A DNA stretch of 64,000 nucleotides, taken from JACDAN01 sp963801855. GTDB taxonomy: Bacteria > Actinomycetota > Thermoleophilia > Gaiellales > Gaiellaceae. The notes under the pieces were generated by a model. It searched no databases and was not told the DNA's origin. It worked only from the letters and a program-made list of their open reading frames with translations. The stretch spans positions 62,001 to 126,000 of the forward strand of contig CAWDGK010000005.1 in the NCBI GenBank assembly GCA_963801855.1, written 5' to 3'. The position numbers and the translations under genes are program-made. Within the stretch, counting starts at the first letter, position 1. Each line of letters begins with the position of its first letter. Shown here piece by piece: positions 27,050-37,364 of this stretch.

Positions 27050-28012
27050 GTGGAGCGTGCGATCGAAGTTCGCGGCCTCGTTCGCGAGTTCAAAGGCGGG
27101 ATCCGCGCCGTGTCGGGAATCGACCTGGACGTCGCGCCCGGCGAGATCTACGGGTTCCTGGGGCCGAACGGGGCGGGCAAGTCCACGACCGTCCACATGC
27201 TGACGACGCTGCTCCCACCGACGGACGGGAGCGCGAAGGTCGGCGGCCACGACATCGTCAAGGAGGGGCCTGCGGTCCGCCGGACGATCGGCGCGGCCCT
27301 GCAGGAAGCCGCGCTCGACCCCCTGCTCACGGGCCGCGAGCACCTCAAGCTCCAGCTGGCCCTGCACGGGATTCCGCGCTCGGAGCGCACCCCCCGGACC
27401 GACGAGCTTCTCGAGCGGGTGGGCCTCCGCCTGGCGGCCGACCGGAAGATCGGCGGCTACTCGGGCGGGATGAAGCGCCGGCTCGACCTCGCCCTCGCAC
27501 TCGCGCATCGCCCGCGAATCCTCTTCCTCGACGAGCCGACGACCGGGCTCGACCCGCAGAGCCGAAGCGCCCTCTGGGACGAGGTCGTGCGGCTGAAGCG
27601 AGACGAGGGCGTCACCGTCTTCCTGACGACCCAGTACCTGGAGGAGGCGGACGTCCTCGCCGACCGGGTCGGGATCATCGACCACGGGCTGATCGTCGCC
27701 GAGGGGACTCCGGCCGCTCTCAAAGCCGAGATCGGGCGACCGACGGTCGAGGCGGTTCCGGCGGAGGGAACCCAGCCGGCCGCCCTCGAAGGCGTCTTCG
27801 GCGGGTTCGGCGCGCTGCAGCCGTCGACGACGGGAGTCGCCGTCCGCCTGGACGGCAAGGGCGACCTCGCCGACATCGTCCGCGCGCTGGACTCGGCGCA
27901 GGTCAAGGTGACCGACCTGCACCTCCATGCACCCACCCTGGACGACGTCTTCCTCGCGAAGACCGGCCGGTCGCTCGAAGGCTCCGAGGAGCCTGAAGAA
28001 GCCGAAGAGTGA
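27050..28012 (+). CDS. ABC exporter ATP-binding protein (DrrA family)
   Basis: 320 aa from a GTG. Walker A GPNGAGKSTTVHML, Q-loop LQEAALDPLLTGREHL, signature YSGGMKRRLDLALAL, Walker B ILFLDEPTTGLDPQSR, and the DrrA-type C-terminal extension (LHAPTLDDVFLAKTGRSLEG). It exports drugs or lipids together with the two permeases downstream, with which it is translationally coupled (GTGA). Its upstream gap (26971-27049) is divergent from the glycosidase; it holds a TACAC/GTGT-like element too weak to call. Confidence 0.93.
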   Translation: MERAIEVRGLVREFKGGIRAVSGIDLDVAPGEIYGFLGPNGAGKSTTVHMLTTLLPPTDGSAKVGGHDIVKEGPAVRRTIGAALQEAALDPLLTGREHLKLQLALHGIPRSERTPRTDELLERVGLRLAADRKIGGYSGGMKRRLDLALALAHRPRILFLDEPTTGLDPQSRSALWDEVVRLKRDEGVTVFLTTQYLEEADVLADRVGIIDHGLIVAEGTPAALKAEIGRPTVEAVPAEGTQPAALEGVFGGFGALQPSTTGVAVRLDGKGDLADIVRALDSAQVKVTDLHLHAPTLDDVFLAKTGRSLEGSEEPEEAEE

Positions 28013-28782
28013 GCCTCACCTCCCAGGTTCTCCACCTGGCGCGCCGCTCGGTGATCAGAACCATCCGCCAGCCCGCAAACTGGATCACGCCGCTCGTCTT
28101 TCCGCTCGCGCTGATGGCCGTGAACACGGGCGGCCTCGATGCCGCGACGAGCCTCCCCGGCTTTCCGACCGACTCGTTCCTCGCGTTCTTCCTCGCCTTC
28201 CCGTTCATCCAGGGCGCGCTCTTCGCGACCGTGAACGCCGGGGTCGACCTGGCGCGGGACATCCAGACGGGCTTCCTCAACCGGCTCGCCTTGACGCCGA
28301 TGCGGAACGCGGCACTCCTCGTGGGCCACCTCGGCGGCGTGATCGTGATGGGATTCGTCCAGGCCGCCTGGTATCTCGCCGTCGGCCTCGCGATCGGAGT
28401 CCGGCTGGAGACCGGCTTCCTCGGCGGGATCGTCATCTTTCTCCTCGCCGGCCTGATCGTGCTCGCCTTCGGGTCGTTCGGGGCGCTCGCCGCTCTCCGC
28501 ACGGGCTCGACCGAGTCGGTGCACAGCCTCTTCCCCGTCTTCTTCGTGTTCCTGTTCATCTCGTCGATGAACCTGCCGCGGAACCTGATCGAGACCGATT
28601 GGTTCCGAACTGCCGCCTCGCTGAATCCCGTCTCCTACCTCATCGAGGCGATTCGAAGCCTCGTGATCGAGGGGTGGAACGCCCAGGCGCTCGCGCTCGG
28701 TTTCGGCGTCTGCATCGCGCTCGCCGTCGTCGGCCTGACCCTGTCGACGCTCGCCCTTCCCGGCAGGATGGCGCGGACGTGA
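28009..28782 (+). CDS. ABC exporter permease 1 (ABC-2 type)
   Basis: 257 aa, six membrane helices. Typical ABC-2 features: VIRTIRQPANWITPLVFPLALM at the N-terminus, LARDIQTGFLNRLALTPMRNAALLVGHL (coupling helix region) and FVFLFISSMNLPRNLIETDWFRTAASLNPVSYLIEAIRSL. The start overlaps the ATPase stop and the end overlaps permease 2. Confidence 0.9.
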   Translation: MSLTSQVLHLARRSVIRTIRQPANWITPLVFPLALMAVNTGGLDAATSLPGFPTDSFLAFFLAFPFIQGALFATVNAGVDLARDIQTGFLNRLALTPMRNAALLVGHLGGVIVMGFVQAAWYLAVGLAIGVRLETGFLGGIVIFLLAGLIVLAFGSFGALAALRTGSTESVHSLFPVFFVFLFISSMNLPRNLIETDWFRTAASLNPVSYLIEAIRSLVIEGWNAQALALGFGVCIALAVVGLTLSTLALPGRMART

Positions 28783-29557
28783 GGGGCGTTCTCGGCGTGG
28801 CCACCGCAATCGGCTGGAGGACGCTGCACAACAACTTCACGACCCCGTCGCTCCTGATCCCCGGAATCGCGTTCCCGATGTTCTTCTTCGTCGCCTTCGC
28901 CGGAGGGCTCTCACGCGTGAACGACATTCCCGGCTTTCAGTTCCCGGTCGGCTACACCGCGTTCCAGTTCGTCTTCGTCCTGATCCAGTCCGCCGCATTT
29001 GCAGGGTGTTTTCACAGGCTTCGGGATCGTTCGCGACTTCGAGACCGGCTTTGCGAGACGCCTGATGGTCGCGGCGCCCGACCGACGCGGGATCCTGCTC
29101 GGCTACGCCTTCGGCGCGATCGGACGCTGGGCGCTGACGGCGGCGATCCTGACGATCGTCGCACTGCTGGCCGGGATGGAGGTGGGCGGGAACGGCGTCG
29201 ACGTCTTCGGCCTCTACGCGCTCGCCGTGCTGGTGAACGTCTGCGGGCTGCTCTGGGCGGCGGGTATCGCGATGCGTTTCCGCACCCTCCAGGCGGCTCC
29301 GCTCATGCAGCTACCGGTCTTCCTCGCGCTCTTCTTCGCACCGGTCTTCGTCCCGCTCGACCTGCTCGCCAGCTGGCTGGAGACGATCGCGCGCGTCAAT
29401 CCGGTGACGCTGATGCTCGAGGCCGGCCGCAGCCTGATCGCGGGTGGATCCGGCCCGCATCCTCCTCGCCTTCGGCGTCGCGATCGCGCTGGCAGCGCTG
29501 TTCGCGGTCTGGGCCGTCCTCGGCCTCCGGCGCGCCGAGGCAGCAGGCGCCAGCTAG
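28779..29557 (+). CDS. ABC exporter permease 2 (ABC-2 type), two frameshifts
   Basis: About 259 aa after bridging indels near 29005 and 29445. Homologous in layout to permease 1: IGWRTLHNNFTTPSLLIPGIAFPM, IVRDFETGFARRLMVAAPDRRGILLGY, FALFFAPVFVPLDLL-like C-terminal helix and ARVNPVTLMLEAGRSLIAGG. Together the two permeases form the exporter's membrane domain. The TAG stop shares a CTAG with the stop of the convergent Rieske oxygenase. Confidence 0.83.
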
Positions 29558-30557
29558 GCGAGGAGCGTCGCGCAGCCGCGCCTGGAAGGCGCCGACGAGC
29601 TGCTCGCTCTCGGGGAGCAGCCTGCCTCGCGGAATCGCGCCCGACCCGGCGCCTCGCTGCACGGACTCGACGAGCCGTGGCGTCCTCCCGGCCGACCTGG
29701 TCGTCGAACTCGAGGAACTCGCCGATCCACTCGGCGTCCTCGTCCGGCGCGAAGAAGTAGTCGAGGATTCTGCGGGTGCGGGCCGGCTCGAGCGGGACGA
29801 TGGGGCCGATCGAGAGGTTCGGGCGACCGGGGAACACGTTGATCCCGGTGTTCGGCCAGATCAGGTGGAACTGACCCTCGGGAAGCGGAGCGCCGGCCGG
29901 ATCCTTGAGCTGCCCGAACTGGCTCAGGTGCCAGGTGCCGGACTCGAGCCGGTAGCGGTCCGGTGAGGTTTCGACGACGCTGGCGAAGCCCGGGTGGGCG
30001 ACCGCGCAGTGGTAGCACTCGAGGAAGTTCTCCACGGCGATCTTCCAGTTCGCGGGCACCTCCCAGTCGACCCGGTGGTGGAACGTCAGGGCATCGACGT
30101 CGATGCCGCCTTCGGCCAGCATCTGCGGCACCCCGCCGAGCACCTCCTCGAGCGGCGGCGCCTCGCCGTCGAGGTTGACGAAACGGAACGGTCCCCACGA
30201 GCCGAGTCGGATCTCGACGAGTGAGAGGTCGGTGCGGTCGCCGAGCTCCTCTCCTCGGGGCGCAGAGCGAAGCGAGCCGTCGAGGGCGTACGTCCAGGCG
30301 TGGTACGGGCACTGCAGGGACTTCCTGGCGCCCGCCTCCTCGACCACGATCGAGCCGCGGTGACGGCAGACGTTCACGAACGCGCGCTCCGTGCCGTCGT
30401 CGCCTCGCACCACGACGACCGGGACCCGGCCGGCCCACCCGGGCACGGCGTTGTCCTCGCCGAGGATTCCGACGTACTGCCAGCCTCCGCGGAAGATCGA
30501 ATCCTGCTCCCGCTCCAGCACCGCCGGATCGCGGTACCAGTCCCAGGGATTCGTCAT
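29554..30557 (-). CDS. Rieske-type ring-hydroxylating oxygenase, large subunit, frameshifted
   Basis: About 333 aa. Rieske [2Fe-2S] site CRHRG...CPYHAW (about residues 65-87), then the mononuclear-iron region NWKIAVENFLECYHCAVAHPGF with its two histidines. The C-terminal helix breaks near 29690; the repaired frame gives SGAIPRGRLLPESEQLVGAF, typical of carnitine/betaine-type oxygenases. A second small indel near the end would place the stop at 29554. It lies 3 nt past the polyprenyl synthase in the menaquinone/bc operon. No ferredoxin or reductase gene is next to it. Substrate unknown. Confidence 0.85.
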
Positions 30558-30560
30558 CGG

Positions 30561-31469
30561 CTAGCTCTTGCGCTCCACGACGATGTGCGTCAGGGCCTCC
30601 AACTCGGGCCGGAAACCTCCACCCTCGAGGTGGGAGCGCGCTTCCGCCGCGTACTCGAGTGCCACCTCGCGGGCACGCTCGAGCGCACCCGCCCGGGCGA
30701 CGGCCACGAGCGCACCGTCGAGCGGGCCGCCGGCGAGAGCCTCGCGTACGACCGGATCCTCGCGGGCGGCCAGGATCAGCGGCAGCGTCGGCGTTCCCTC
30801 GCGAAGGTCGTTGCCGGCGAGCTTTCCGGTCTCGATGGTCGTGCCGGAGCAATCCAGGATGTCGTCGGTGATCTGGAAGGCGATGCCGAGGGCGATGCCG
30901 AAACGGCCGAGCGCCTCGTTGCGGCTGCCGAGCAGGCACGACGCGCGAAAAAGCTCCGCCGTCTTCAACGTGCAGCGGCGGAGGTACTCCTCCACAGTCG
31001 TATCCGGCCGGTGCGCCTGGGCGTGCTGGAGCGACTCGCCCTGGACGAGCGCAAGCGCCGCCTCGGCGAGGATCCGAACCGCCCCGGCGTCCCCTGTCGC
31101 CGCCAGCTCCGAGAATGCTCGCGCAAAGAGGTAGTCGCCGGTGGCACGGGCCCCGATGGAACCGTGAGTACGCCAGGCCGTCTCCCGGCCCCGCCTGAGC
31201 GCTGCACGGTCGATGAGGTCGTCGTGAACGAGGCTCGCCATGTGCACGAGCTCGACGGCGACTCCGGCCGGGAGCGGATTCTCGCCCGGCGGGGTCGAGA
31301 GGAAGACGAGCAGCGGCCTCAGCCGTTTCCCGCCCGCAGCGAGCGCTGCCGCTCCCGCCTCGGCGACGGTGCCCGGATGGCTGGCGACGGTCTCCCCCAG
31401 CCGCTTCTCGAGCGCAGCGAGGTAGTCGTCCAGGCCGGGGGTGGAGCGCACTGCGGCCAGGGCGCTCAA
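30561..31469 (-). CDS. Long-chain polyprenyl diphosphate synthase
   Basis: About 302 aa from a TTG overlapping the menG stop. Trans-isoprenyl synthase motifs: GGKRLRPLLVFL, first Asp-rich LVHDDLIDRAALRRG (DDxxD), and second Asp-rich QITDDILDCSG, plus LREGTPTLPLILA. It makes the side chain of menaquinone. Its place beside menG and the bc complex supports heptaprenyl/octaprenyl diphosphate as product. Confidence 0.9.
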   Translation of the reverse strand: MSALAAVRSTPGLDDYLAALEKRLGETVASHPGTVAEAGAAALAAGGKRLRPLLVFLSTPPGENPLPAGVAVELVHMASLVHDDLIDRAALRRGRETAWRTHGSIGARATGDYLFARAFSELAATGDAGAVRILAEAALALVQGESLQHAQAHRPDTTVEEYLRRCTLKTAELFRASCLLGSRNEALGRFGIALGIAFQITDDILDCSGTTIETGKLAGNDLREGTPTLPLILAAREDPVVREALAGGPLDGALVAVARAGALERAREVALEYAAEARSHLEGGGFRPELEALTHIVVERKS

Positions 31470-32149
31470 CGCGCCTCCCCCAACACCAGGACGACGATGC
31501 CCCCACCCAGCTTCCGGCGGGCGACCGGATGGAAGCCGGCGGCCCGCACGCGCTCGGCCAGTTCGGGGGGTGACGGGAATCGTCTCACGCTCTGGGGCAG
31601 GTAGCTGTAGGCAGCGCCGCCCGGCAAGAGCCTGCCCGCGAGAGGCACGAGGCCGTCGAACCACGCCCGAAAGAAGGGCGCGAGGAGGCCATTCGGACGG
31701 ACGATCTCGAGGATTGCGAGGCGTCCACGGGGCCGGAGCACCCTTCGAAGCTCTCTCAGGGCGAGGTCGAGGTCCTCGACGTTGCGGACTCCGAAGCCGA
31801 CCGTCGCCGAATCGAAGGCACCGTCCTGAAACGGCATCCGCAGCAGGTCGCCGTGCACCCATTCGATCTCGGACGATTTCGCGCGGGCTCGTTTCAGCAT
31901 CGCCTCCGAGAAGTCGAGCCCGGTCGGCGTGCCTCCCGCGGCTCTCGCCGCAAGCGCCAGGTCGCCGGTGCCGCAACAGGCGTCCAGCACCCTGTCACCC
32001 GGAGCGACGGCGGCAGCGACCGCCAGCCGGCGCCAGCGCCGGTCGAGCCCCGCGGTCATCGCGCGATTCATGACGTCGTAGACCGGCGCGATCCGGTCGA
32101 ACATCGACCGGACGCCGTCCGGCGGAAGCGTCCCGCTCCGAGCTGTCAC
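31466..32149 (-). CDS. menG: Demethylmenaquinone methyltransferase
   Basis: 227 aa from a GTG. UbiE/MenG family: VRSMFDRIAPVYDVMNRAMTAGLD (N-terminal signature), SAM site VLDACCGTGDLALAARA, GFGVRNVEDLDLALRELRRVL and SYLPQSVRRFPSPPELAE. Performs the last methylation of menaquinone. Ends overlapping the polyprenyl synthase start; lies 15 nt after qcrC. Confidence 0.93.
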   Translation of the reverse strand: MTARSGTLPPDGVRSMFDRIAPVYDVMNRAMTAGLDRRWRRLAVAAAVAPGDRVLDACCGTGDLALAARAAGGTPTGLDFSEAMLKRARAKSSEIEWVHGDLLRMPFQDGAFDSATVGFGVRNVEDLDLALRELRRVLRPRGRLAILEIVRPNGLLAPFFRAWFDGLVPLAGRLLPGGAAYSYLPQSVRRFPSPPELAERVRAAGFHPVARRKLGGGIVVLVLGEAR

Positions 32150-32164
32150 GTGACTCGCCGGGCC

Positions 32165-32983
32165 TTAGCCCTTGGAGGCCTCGAGGAAGGCCGCCATCTG
32201 ATCCAGCTGCTGATCGGAGAGCGTCTCGCCGTACACCGGCATCACCTGGTTGCCGAACTGGCGCGGGTTCGCAATGTAGGCCTTGAGCTGGGCCGCATCC
32301 ATCCGCGTGCCGACGTCCGAGAGGTCGGGAGCGCCGAGGTTCGCGACGCCCGAGCCGAGGTAGAGATGGCAGTTGGTACAGCCGGACTCGGCGAAGATCT
32401 CCGCGCCCTCCTGAGCCTCGCCGGCCGGGATGTTGTTCTCCTCGATCCAGCGCTCCACGTCGCCGGTCGCCTCGGTGCCCTCCTCCGCAACGGCGCCCTT
32501 GTACGTGAGAACGCCCATCGAGACTGCGGTCAGAATCGCGGCCACGACCGCGATCGGCCTGCGAAGGAGGCGTCGCTCACGGCGCCGGTCGAGGAACGGA
32601 AGCGCCAGCAAGAGGACGAGCGCGATCGTTGGTACACCGACGGTTCCGAGCACGACCGTGTCCGGCCACTTGAAGATCCGGAGCAGGTAGAAGAGGAAGT
32701 AGAAGTACCAGTCGGGCCGTGGGATGAAGCTCGTCGTCCCGGGGTCTGCCTTCTCCTCGTACAGCACGCCGAGCGCGCCGGAGCCGGAGGCGCCTTCGGG
32801 CTCGGCCGCCTCTTCCGCGGTAAAGAACCAGACACAGGCCAGGCCGATGATGACCGAGACCACGACCAGGCTCATGACCGTGTCGTGGAACATCGCGTAC
32901 GGGAAGAACGACTTCCCGCGGGCCTCGACGTCCTCCTTGTAGCGCTTGTGCTGCGCCCGCCGCTCGTCCTGGGCCCTACTCAC
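32165..32983 (-). CDS. qcrC: Menaquinol-cytochrome c reductase, subunit IV plus cytochrome c (QcrC)
   Basis: 272 aa fusion typical of Gram-positive bc complexes. The N-terminal half holds the cytochrome b C-terminal (subunit IV) helices: KEDVEARGKSFFPYAMFHDT, IPRPDWYFYFLFYLLRIFKW and helices near residues 40, 115 and 150. The C-terminal half is a single-haem cytochrome c with CTNCH (about residue 200) and a later Met ligand in NQVMPVYGETLSD. It overlaps qcrB by 8 nt. Confidence 0.92.
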   Translation of the reverse strand: MSRAQDERRAQHKRYKEDVEARGKSFFPYAMFHDTVMSLVVVSVIIGLACVWFFTAEEAAEPEGASGSGALGVLYEEKADPGTTSFIPRPDWYFYFLFYLLRIFKWPDTVVLGTVGVPTIALVLLLALPFLDRRRERRLLRRPIAVVAAILTAVSMGVLTYKGAVAEEGTEATGDVERWIEENNIPAGEAQEGAEIFAESGCTNCHLYLGSGVANLGAPDLSDVGTRMDAAQLKAYIANPRQFGNQVMPVYGETLSDQQLDQMAAFLEASKG

Positions 32984-33788
32984 CGCGTGGCCTCCCTCCG
33001 CGGGCTCGCGGCCGAACCAGGCCTCGCTCGCCCGAAGGCTCCGGCTCGGTGCGCTCCTTGCCCGCGGCCTCCTCCGACCACGGCGGCGAGCTGACGCCGA
33101 GCCGGATCACGAGATACAGGTGCAGGACGATCAGGCCCATGATCGCGCCGGGCAGGAGCAGCATGTGCAGGGCGTAGAAGCGAGTCAGCGTGTCGGCGCC
33201 GATCTCGTCGCCGCTGCGTAAGAACTGGGCCAGGAACGGGCCCACGATCGGCCCGGTTCCGTTCAGGTTGATCCCGACCACCGTCGCCCAGTACGCCGTC
33301 TGATCCCAGGGAAGCAGGTACCCGGTGAAGCCCTCGAGCATGGCGAGCGGGAGGAGCATCACGCCGACGATCCAGTTCAGCTCCCGCGGGTACTTGTAGG
33401 CACCGAACAGGAACACGCGGGCCATGTGCAGGAAGATCAGGATGATGAAGACGCTTGCTCCCCAGCGGTGCATGCCGCGGACGAGCCAGCCGAGGGTCAC
33501 CTCGTGCGTGATGTGGCGGATCGACTCGTAGGCCTCGTCGGGATGCGGGCTGTAGTACATCGCGAGCACCACGCCGGTAGTGGCCTGAACGAGGAAGGCG
33601 GTCAGCGTCGCAGAGCCGAGCGTGTGGAACCAGTTGATGTCCGACGGAACCTTCCGGAAGAGGAAGTACTTGATGCCGCCGACGAGCCCGGAACGTTCCT
33701 CGAGCCAGTTCACGGGGATCATGACGAGGGCCATGACCTTGTCCATTCGCCGCTTGCGGCGCCGGCTGGGGGGCGGGACTACGGCCAT
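32976..33788 (-). CDS. qcrB: Menaquinol-cytochrome c reductase cytochrome b (QcrB)
   Basis: 270 aa with four core helices. Haem b ligand histidines appear in the pairs WFHTLGSATLTAF, MHRWGASVFIILIFLHMARVF and YALHMLLLPGAIMGLIVLH. Quinone-site motifs GYLLPWDQTAYWATVVG and FFGAYKYPRELNW-like LFGAYKYPRELNWI are intact. It accepts electrons from menaquinol and pairs with QcrA and QcrC. Confidence 0.94.
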   Translation of the reverse strand: MAVVPPPSRRRKRRMDKVMALVMIPVNWLEERSGLVGGIKYFLFRKVPSDINWFHTLGSATLTAFLVQATTGVVLAMYYSPHPDEAYESIRHITHEVTLGWLVRGMHRWGASVFIILIFLHMARVFLFGAYKYPRELNWIVGVMLLPLAMLEGFTGYLLPWDQTAYWATVVGINLNGTGPIVGPFLAQFLRSGDEIGADTLTRFYALHMLLLPGAIMGLIVLHLYLVIRLGVSSPPWSEEAAGKERTEPEPSGERGLVRPRARGGRPRGE

Positions 33789-34745
33789 CTATCCAAAGTC
33801 CTGCGGCTGGACGGGGTAGAGCAGGCCGGAGGGCCCGTCGACGTGCTCGCCCGGGCCCTGAAGACCGTAGGCCTCGATCATCGCCTCGCCGCCTTCGCCC
33901 TGGACCTCGGCGACGCTGTAGGGCGCGAGCAGGAGGAGGTTCCCGCCCTCGATCGCGTACTTGTAGCGGTCGAGCGCGCGCACGGGCGGGCCGGCGATCC
34001 GGTTTCCCTCCGTGTCATACGCGCCTCCGTGACACGGGCAGCTGAAGTTCGCCGGCTGGATCGGCGTGACCGTCAGCTCGGCCTGGTCGGTCTTGATCGT
34101 CTCCTGGTCCTCATCCTGCCGCGGCCCGCCGGACTGGACCGGGCAGCCCAGGTGGACGCAGCGGTTGGACAGGAGGGTCACGCTCGGCTGCCCGTCCACC
34201 ATCCCGTTGTTGCGAACGAACACCGTGCGCCTCGACACCTCACCCGAGGGCGGGTCGAGGAGGAACGTCGCTTCGCGCCACTCGCCTTCCGGATACTCGT
34301 CGAGCGGGCCCAGGTCGGCCGGCTCGAGCTCGTCGCCCGTGAAGGCCGGGAGCACCGTGAAGCCGAGCACCGGCGCGAGGACCAGGCCCGAGATCACGCC
34401 GCCGAGCCCGAGCGTCGTCAGCTCGAGGAACTTGTTTCGCGGCATCCGGTCGTGGACCGGCTCGTCGGCCGGCGGCATCGCCGGGCCGCCCTCGTTGGCG
34501 GGGATCGGCTCCGCGTCGTCGGTTCCCGCCGGCTCCGGGCCACCGGTCGCCGTTACACGTCCGGGCGTCATCACGTCTCGGGCCCAGAGGAACGCGAAGA
34601 TCAGGGTGACGACGATTCCCGCCACGACGGCGGGCGTGCTGACGACGAGGCCGACGAGGATGCAGGCGATGCCGACGGCGAAGCCGACCGGCCAGATGCT
34701 CGGCGGGGGAAGATGCGGCTTGTTTTGTCCGCCTTGCGGCTCCAC
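33789..34745 (-). CDS. qcrA: Menaquinol-cytochrome c reductase Rieske subunit (QcrA)
   Basis: 318 aa from a GTG with GAGGAGG 10 nt upstream. Two N-terminal hydrophobic segments (residues 17-50), a linker rich in Pro/Glu, another helix near residue 120, then the Rieske domain with CVHLGC and CPCHGG (about residues 210-245). First gene of qcrA-B-C-menG-polyprenyl synthase; the 130-nt gap upstream (34746-34876) is where its promoter must lie. Confidence 0.93.
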   Translation of the reverse strand: MEPQGGQNKPHLPPPSIWPVGFAVGIACILVGLVVSTPAVVAGIVVTLIFAFLWARDVMTPGRVTATGGPEPAGTDDAEPIPANEGGPAMPPADEPVHDRMPRNKFLELTTLGLGGVISGLVLAPVLGFTVLPAFTGDELEPADLGPLDEYPEGEWREATFLLDPPSGEVSRRTVFVRNNGMVDGQPSVTLLSNRCVHLGCPVQSGGPRQDEDQETIKTDQAELTVTPIQPANFSCPCHGGAYDTEGNRIAGPPVRALDRYKYAIEGGNLLLLAPYSVAEVQGEGGEAMIEAYGLQGPGEHVDGPSGLLYPVQPQDFG

Positions 34746-34876
34746 TCGAGGCCCTCCTCCTCAGCGCTCGTCCGCGGCGAGTCTACGAGACGGATTAGAC
34801 CGGTGGGTGAGTGTCGGCGTCAACGACGCAACAAACGCTGCAAAGGCCGAAGAAGCGTAGGGGTCCGGCCGGGAGC

Positions 34877-37332
34877 TCAGTCATCGGTCAACGCTCGGCC
34901 GACGGCTTCGTCCAGCGAGAGACGCCGCCCTTGGGCCCGGCCGCGCTCGAAGTCGGGATCGGGGCCGGCGAGGAGCACGTCGGCGACCTCGTGGCGATCG
35001 GCCTCCCATTGACCGATCTGCCCCCGCTGCTCCTCGGCCTCGACTGCTCCCCACAGCAAACCCGCCCGCGGGAGTTCATTCCGGTCGAAAGCGACCCGGG
35101 CGAGAAGCGCCAGGCCGTACACGAGGTGCTGGCGGTCGCCCAGCCGTTGTGTCAGCGCGACTCCGGCGCGAATCGACTCCTCGGCCTCGTGCAGGCGCCC
35201 CGATTCGATCGCGGCGTCGCCGAGATTCAGCCTTGCGCCCGCTTCCCACCAGAGGAAGCCGACCTCGTGAGCCCGCTCTGCGCTTCGCCGGTAGAGCTCG
35301 ATCGCTCGGTTAGGGTCGCCCTCCATCTGCGCGACCATGCCGAGATTGCTGAGCGCCAGCGCTTCTCCCCTGCCATCACCAAGGCGTCGCGAGGTCTCCA
35401 GGCTCTCCTCTGTGAGACGGCGCGCCTCGTCGATCGCACCCCGGCGGCTCGCCTCGATCGCCAGCCGGTGCAGCATGTGCGCAGCGCCGCGCTCGTCACC
35501 CAGCTCGCGACAGGCTGCCAAGCTCTGCTCGTAGAGCTCGACTCCCCGTTCGAACTCGCCCACGATGTAGACGGTGCCTCCGTAGACGCGCAAGGCTTTC
35601 GCCCGCAGCGCGAGATCCACGTCGCCGATCGCGGGCATCAGCGCCTCGAACCAGCGAACCCCTCCGAACGGGTCGGAGTAGACCCAGAAGCTCTCGAGCG
35701 CAGCCGCGAGCCGGAGGCCGAGCCCGAGCTCGCCGTTTGCAACCGCCCAGGAGAGGCCCGCCTGGAAATTCGTCTGCTCGAGCCGGCCGACCTCGGGACG
35801 CTCCTCGCCGGTTCCTTCGATCGAGAAACCGGCTGCGTCGGCGACGGCGATGTAGTGCTCGACGTGACCACGCCCGATCGCCGGCTCCTCCCCGGATTCG
35901 ACCAGCTGCTCGCGTGCGTACTCCTGGATCGTGTCGAGCATCCCGAACCGCCCGCTGCCCCAGCTCCGAACGAGGCTCTTGTCGATCAGCGACTGGAGCG
36001 TGTCGAGGTCGGCATCACTGACCGCCTCCGCTGCATCCAGGTCGAAGCTGCCGGCAAAGACGGAGAGCCGCCGGAAGAGCCGCTGCTCCGCTTCGATCGA
36101 GGAGCTGATGGCTCCATTCGATCGTCGCCCGAAGCGTCCGCTGCCGCTCCGGCACGTCGCGCGGCCCGCCGGTCAGGATCGGCAGGGCGCTCTCCAGCCG
36201 GGCAAGGAGGTCGTCGGCAGACGAGCACGGACGTGCGCGCGGCGGCGAGCTCCAGTGCCAGCGGGAGCCCGTCGAGCCTGCGGCAGATCTCGGCAACCGC
36301 CGGGGTGGGCTCGAAACCCGGATCGACCGAGCGCGCACGCTCGAGGAAGAGCGTGACGGCGTCAGTCGTCAGGGAGCGGGTCGACCTGGAAGCGCTGCTC
36401 TCCGCCAAGCCGCAACGGCTCGCGGCTCGTCACGAGGATCTTCACCGCGGACGTTGCGCGTAGGACGTCGGCCAACGCGGGGGCGCTGTCGAGCACCTGC
36501 TCGAGATTGTCGAGCAGGAGCAGCGTCCTCCGGTTTCCGAGGAAGTCGGCAAGGTCGTCCTTGGCGCCCACGGCCTGAGCGACCGCCGGCGCCACGAGCT
36601 GCGGGATCCGCGACCGACTGCAGCGGCACCCAGTAGACACCATCGCTCGAAGTCCTCGACAGCCTCTGCCGCAAGCTGCAGCGCCAGCCGTGTCTTCCCC
36701 GAGCCGCCCGGGCCGAGCAGGGTGACGAGCCTGTTCTCGCGAAGCAGCTCACCCGCCTCGGCGAGCTCGTGTTCGCGGCCGACGAGCGGGGTCGGCTGCA
36801 CGGGAAGGTTTGTCTGGTGCAGCGTCTTGAGCGGCGGGAACTCACCATCCCCGAGCTGCCAGAGACGCTGCGGCGCAGACAGATCCTTCAGCCTGTGCTC
36901 GCCGAGATCCCGTAGCTCGAAGCTGCTGTCCAAGAGCTCGCGCGTGGTTTGCGAGAGCAGTACTTGCCCGCCGTGACCCGCCGACATGACGCGGGCGGCA
37001 CGGTGCACGTCCATCCCCACGTAGCCGGTCTCGGTCAGCAGCGGCTCGCCCGTGTGGATCCCCATCCGAACTCGGAGTCCTGTCTGTTCGAGCGCCTCCT
37101 GGGCCGCTGCCGTTGCCGCAACCGCGTCGGAGGCTCGCTGGAACGCGACGAAGAACGCGTCGCCCTGAGTGTCCACCTCGACGCCCCCGCGCGGCTCGAA
37201 CGCCGCCCGCATCAGGCGGTGATGCTCGGCGAGCAGCTCGGCGTACCGGTCGCCCAGCTCGTGAAGCAGCCGCGTCGAGCCCTCGATGTCCGTGAAGAGA
37301 AAGGTGACGGTGCCGGTCGGCAGCTCTTGCAC
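34877..37332 (-). CDS. Class III cyclase-ATPase-TPR regulator, several frameshifts
   Basis: About 815 aa if four or more indels (about 36645, 36605, 36370, 36225, 36110) are repaired. Domain order: adenylate/guanylate cyclase catalytic domain (TVTFLFTDIEGSTRLLHELG, VDTQGDAFFVAFQ, YVGMDVHRAARVMSAGHGG) at residues 1-170; NB-ARC-like ATPase with P-loop LLGPGGSGKTRLALQLA and RRTLLLLDNLEQVLD; the motif EICRRLDGLPLALELAAAR; then MLDTIQEYAREQL and many TPR repeats to the end. The metal-binding Asp of the cyclase is present. Probable signalling protein. It is the intact-type relative of the fragment at 13127-14654. Confidence 0.82.
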
Positions 37333-37364
37333 CCCGTCAGGATGCTTGTCCGATCGCGCGATTT

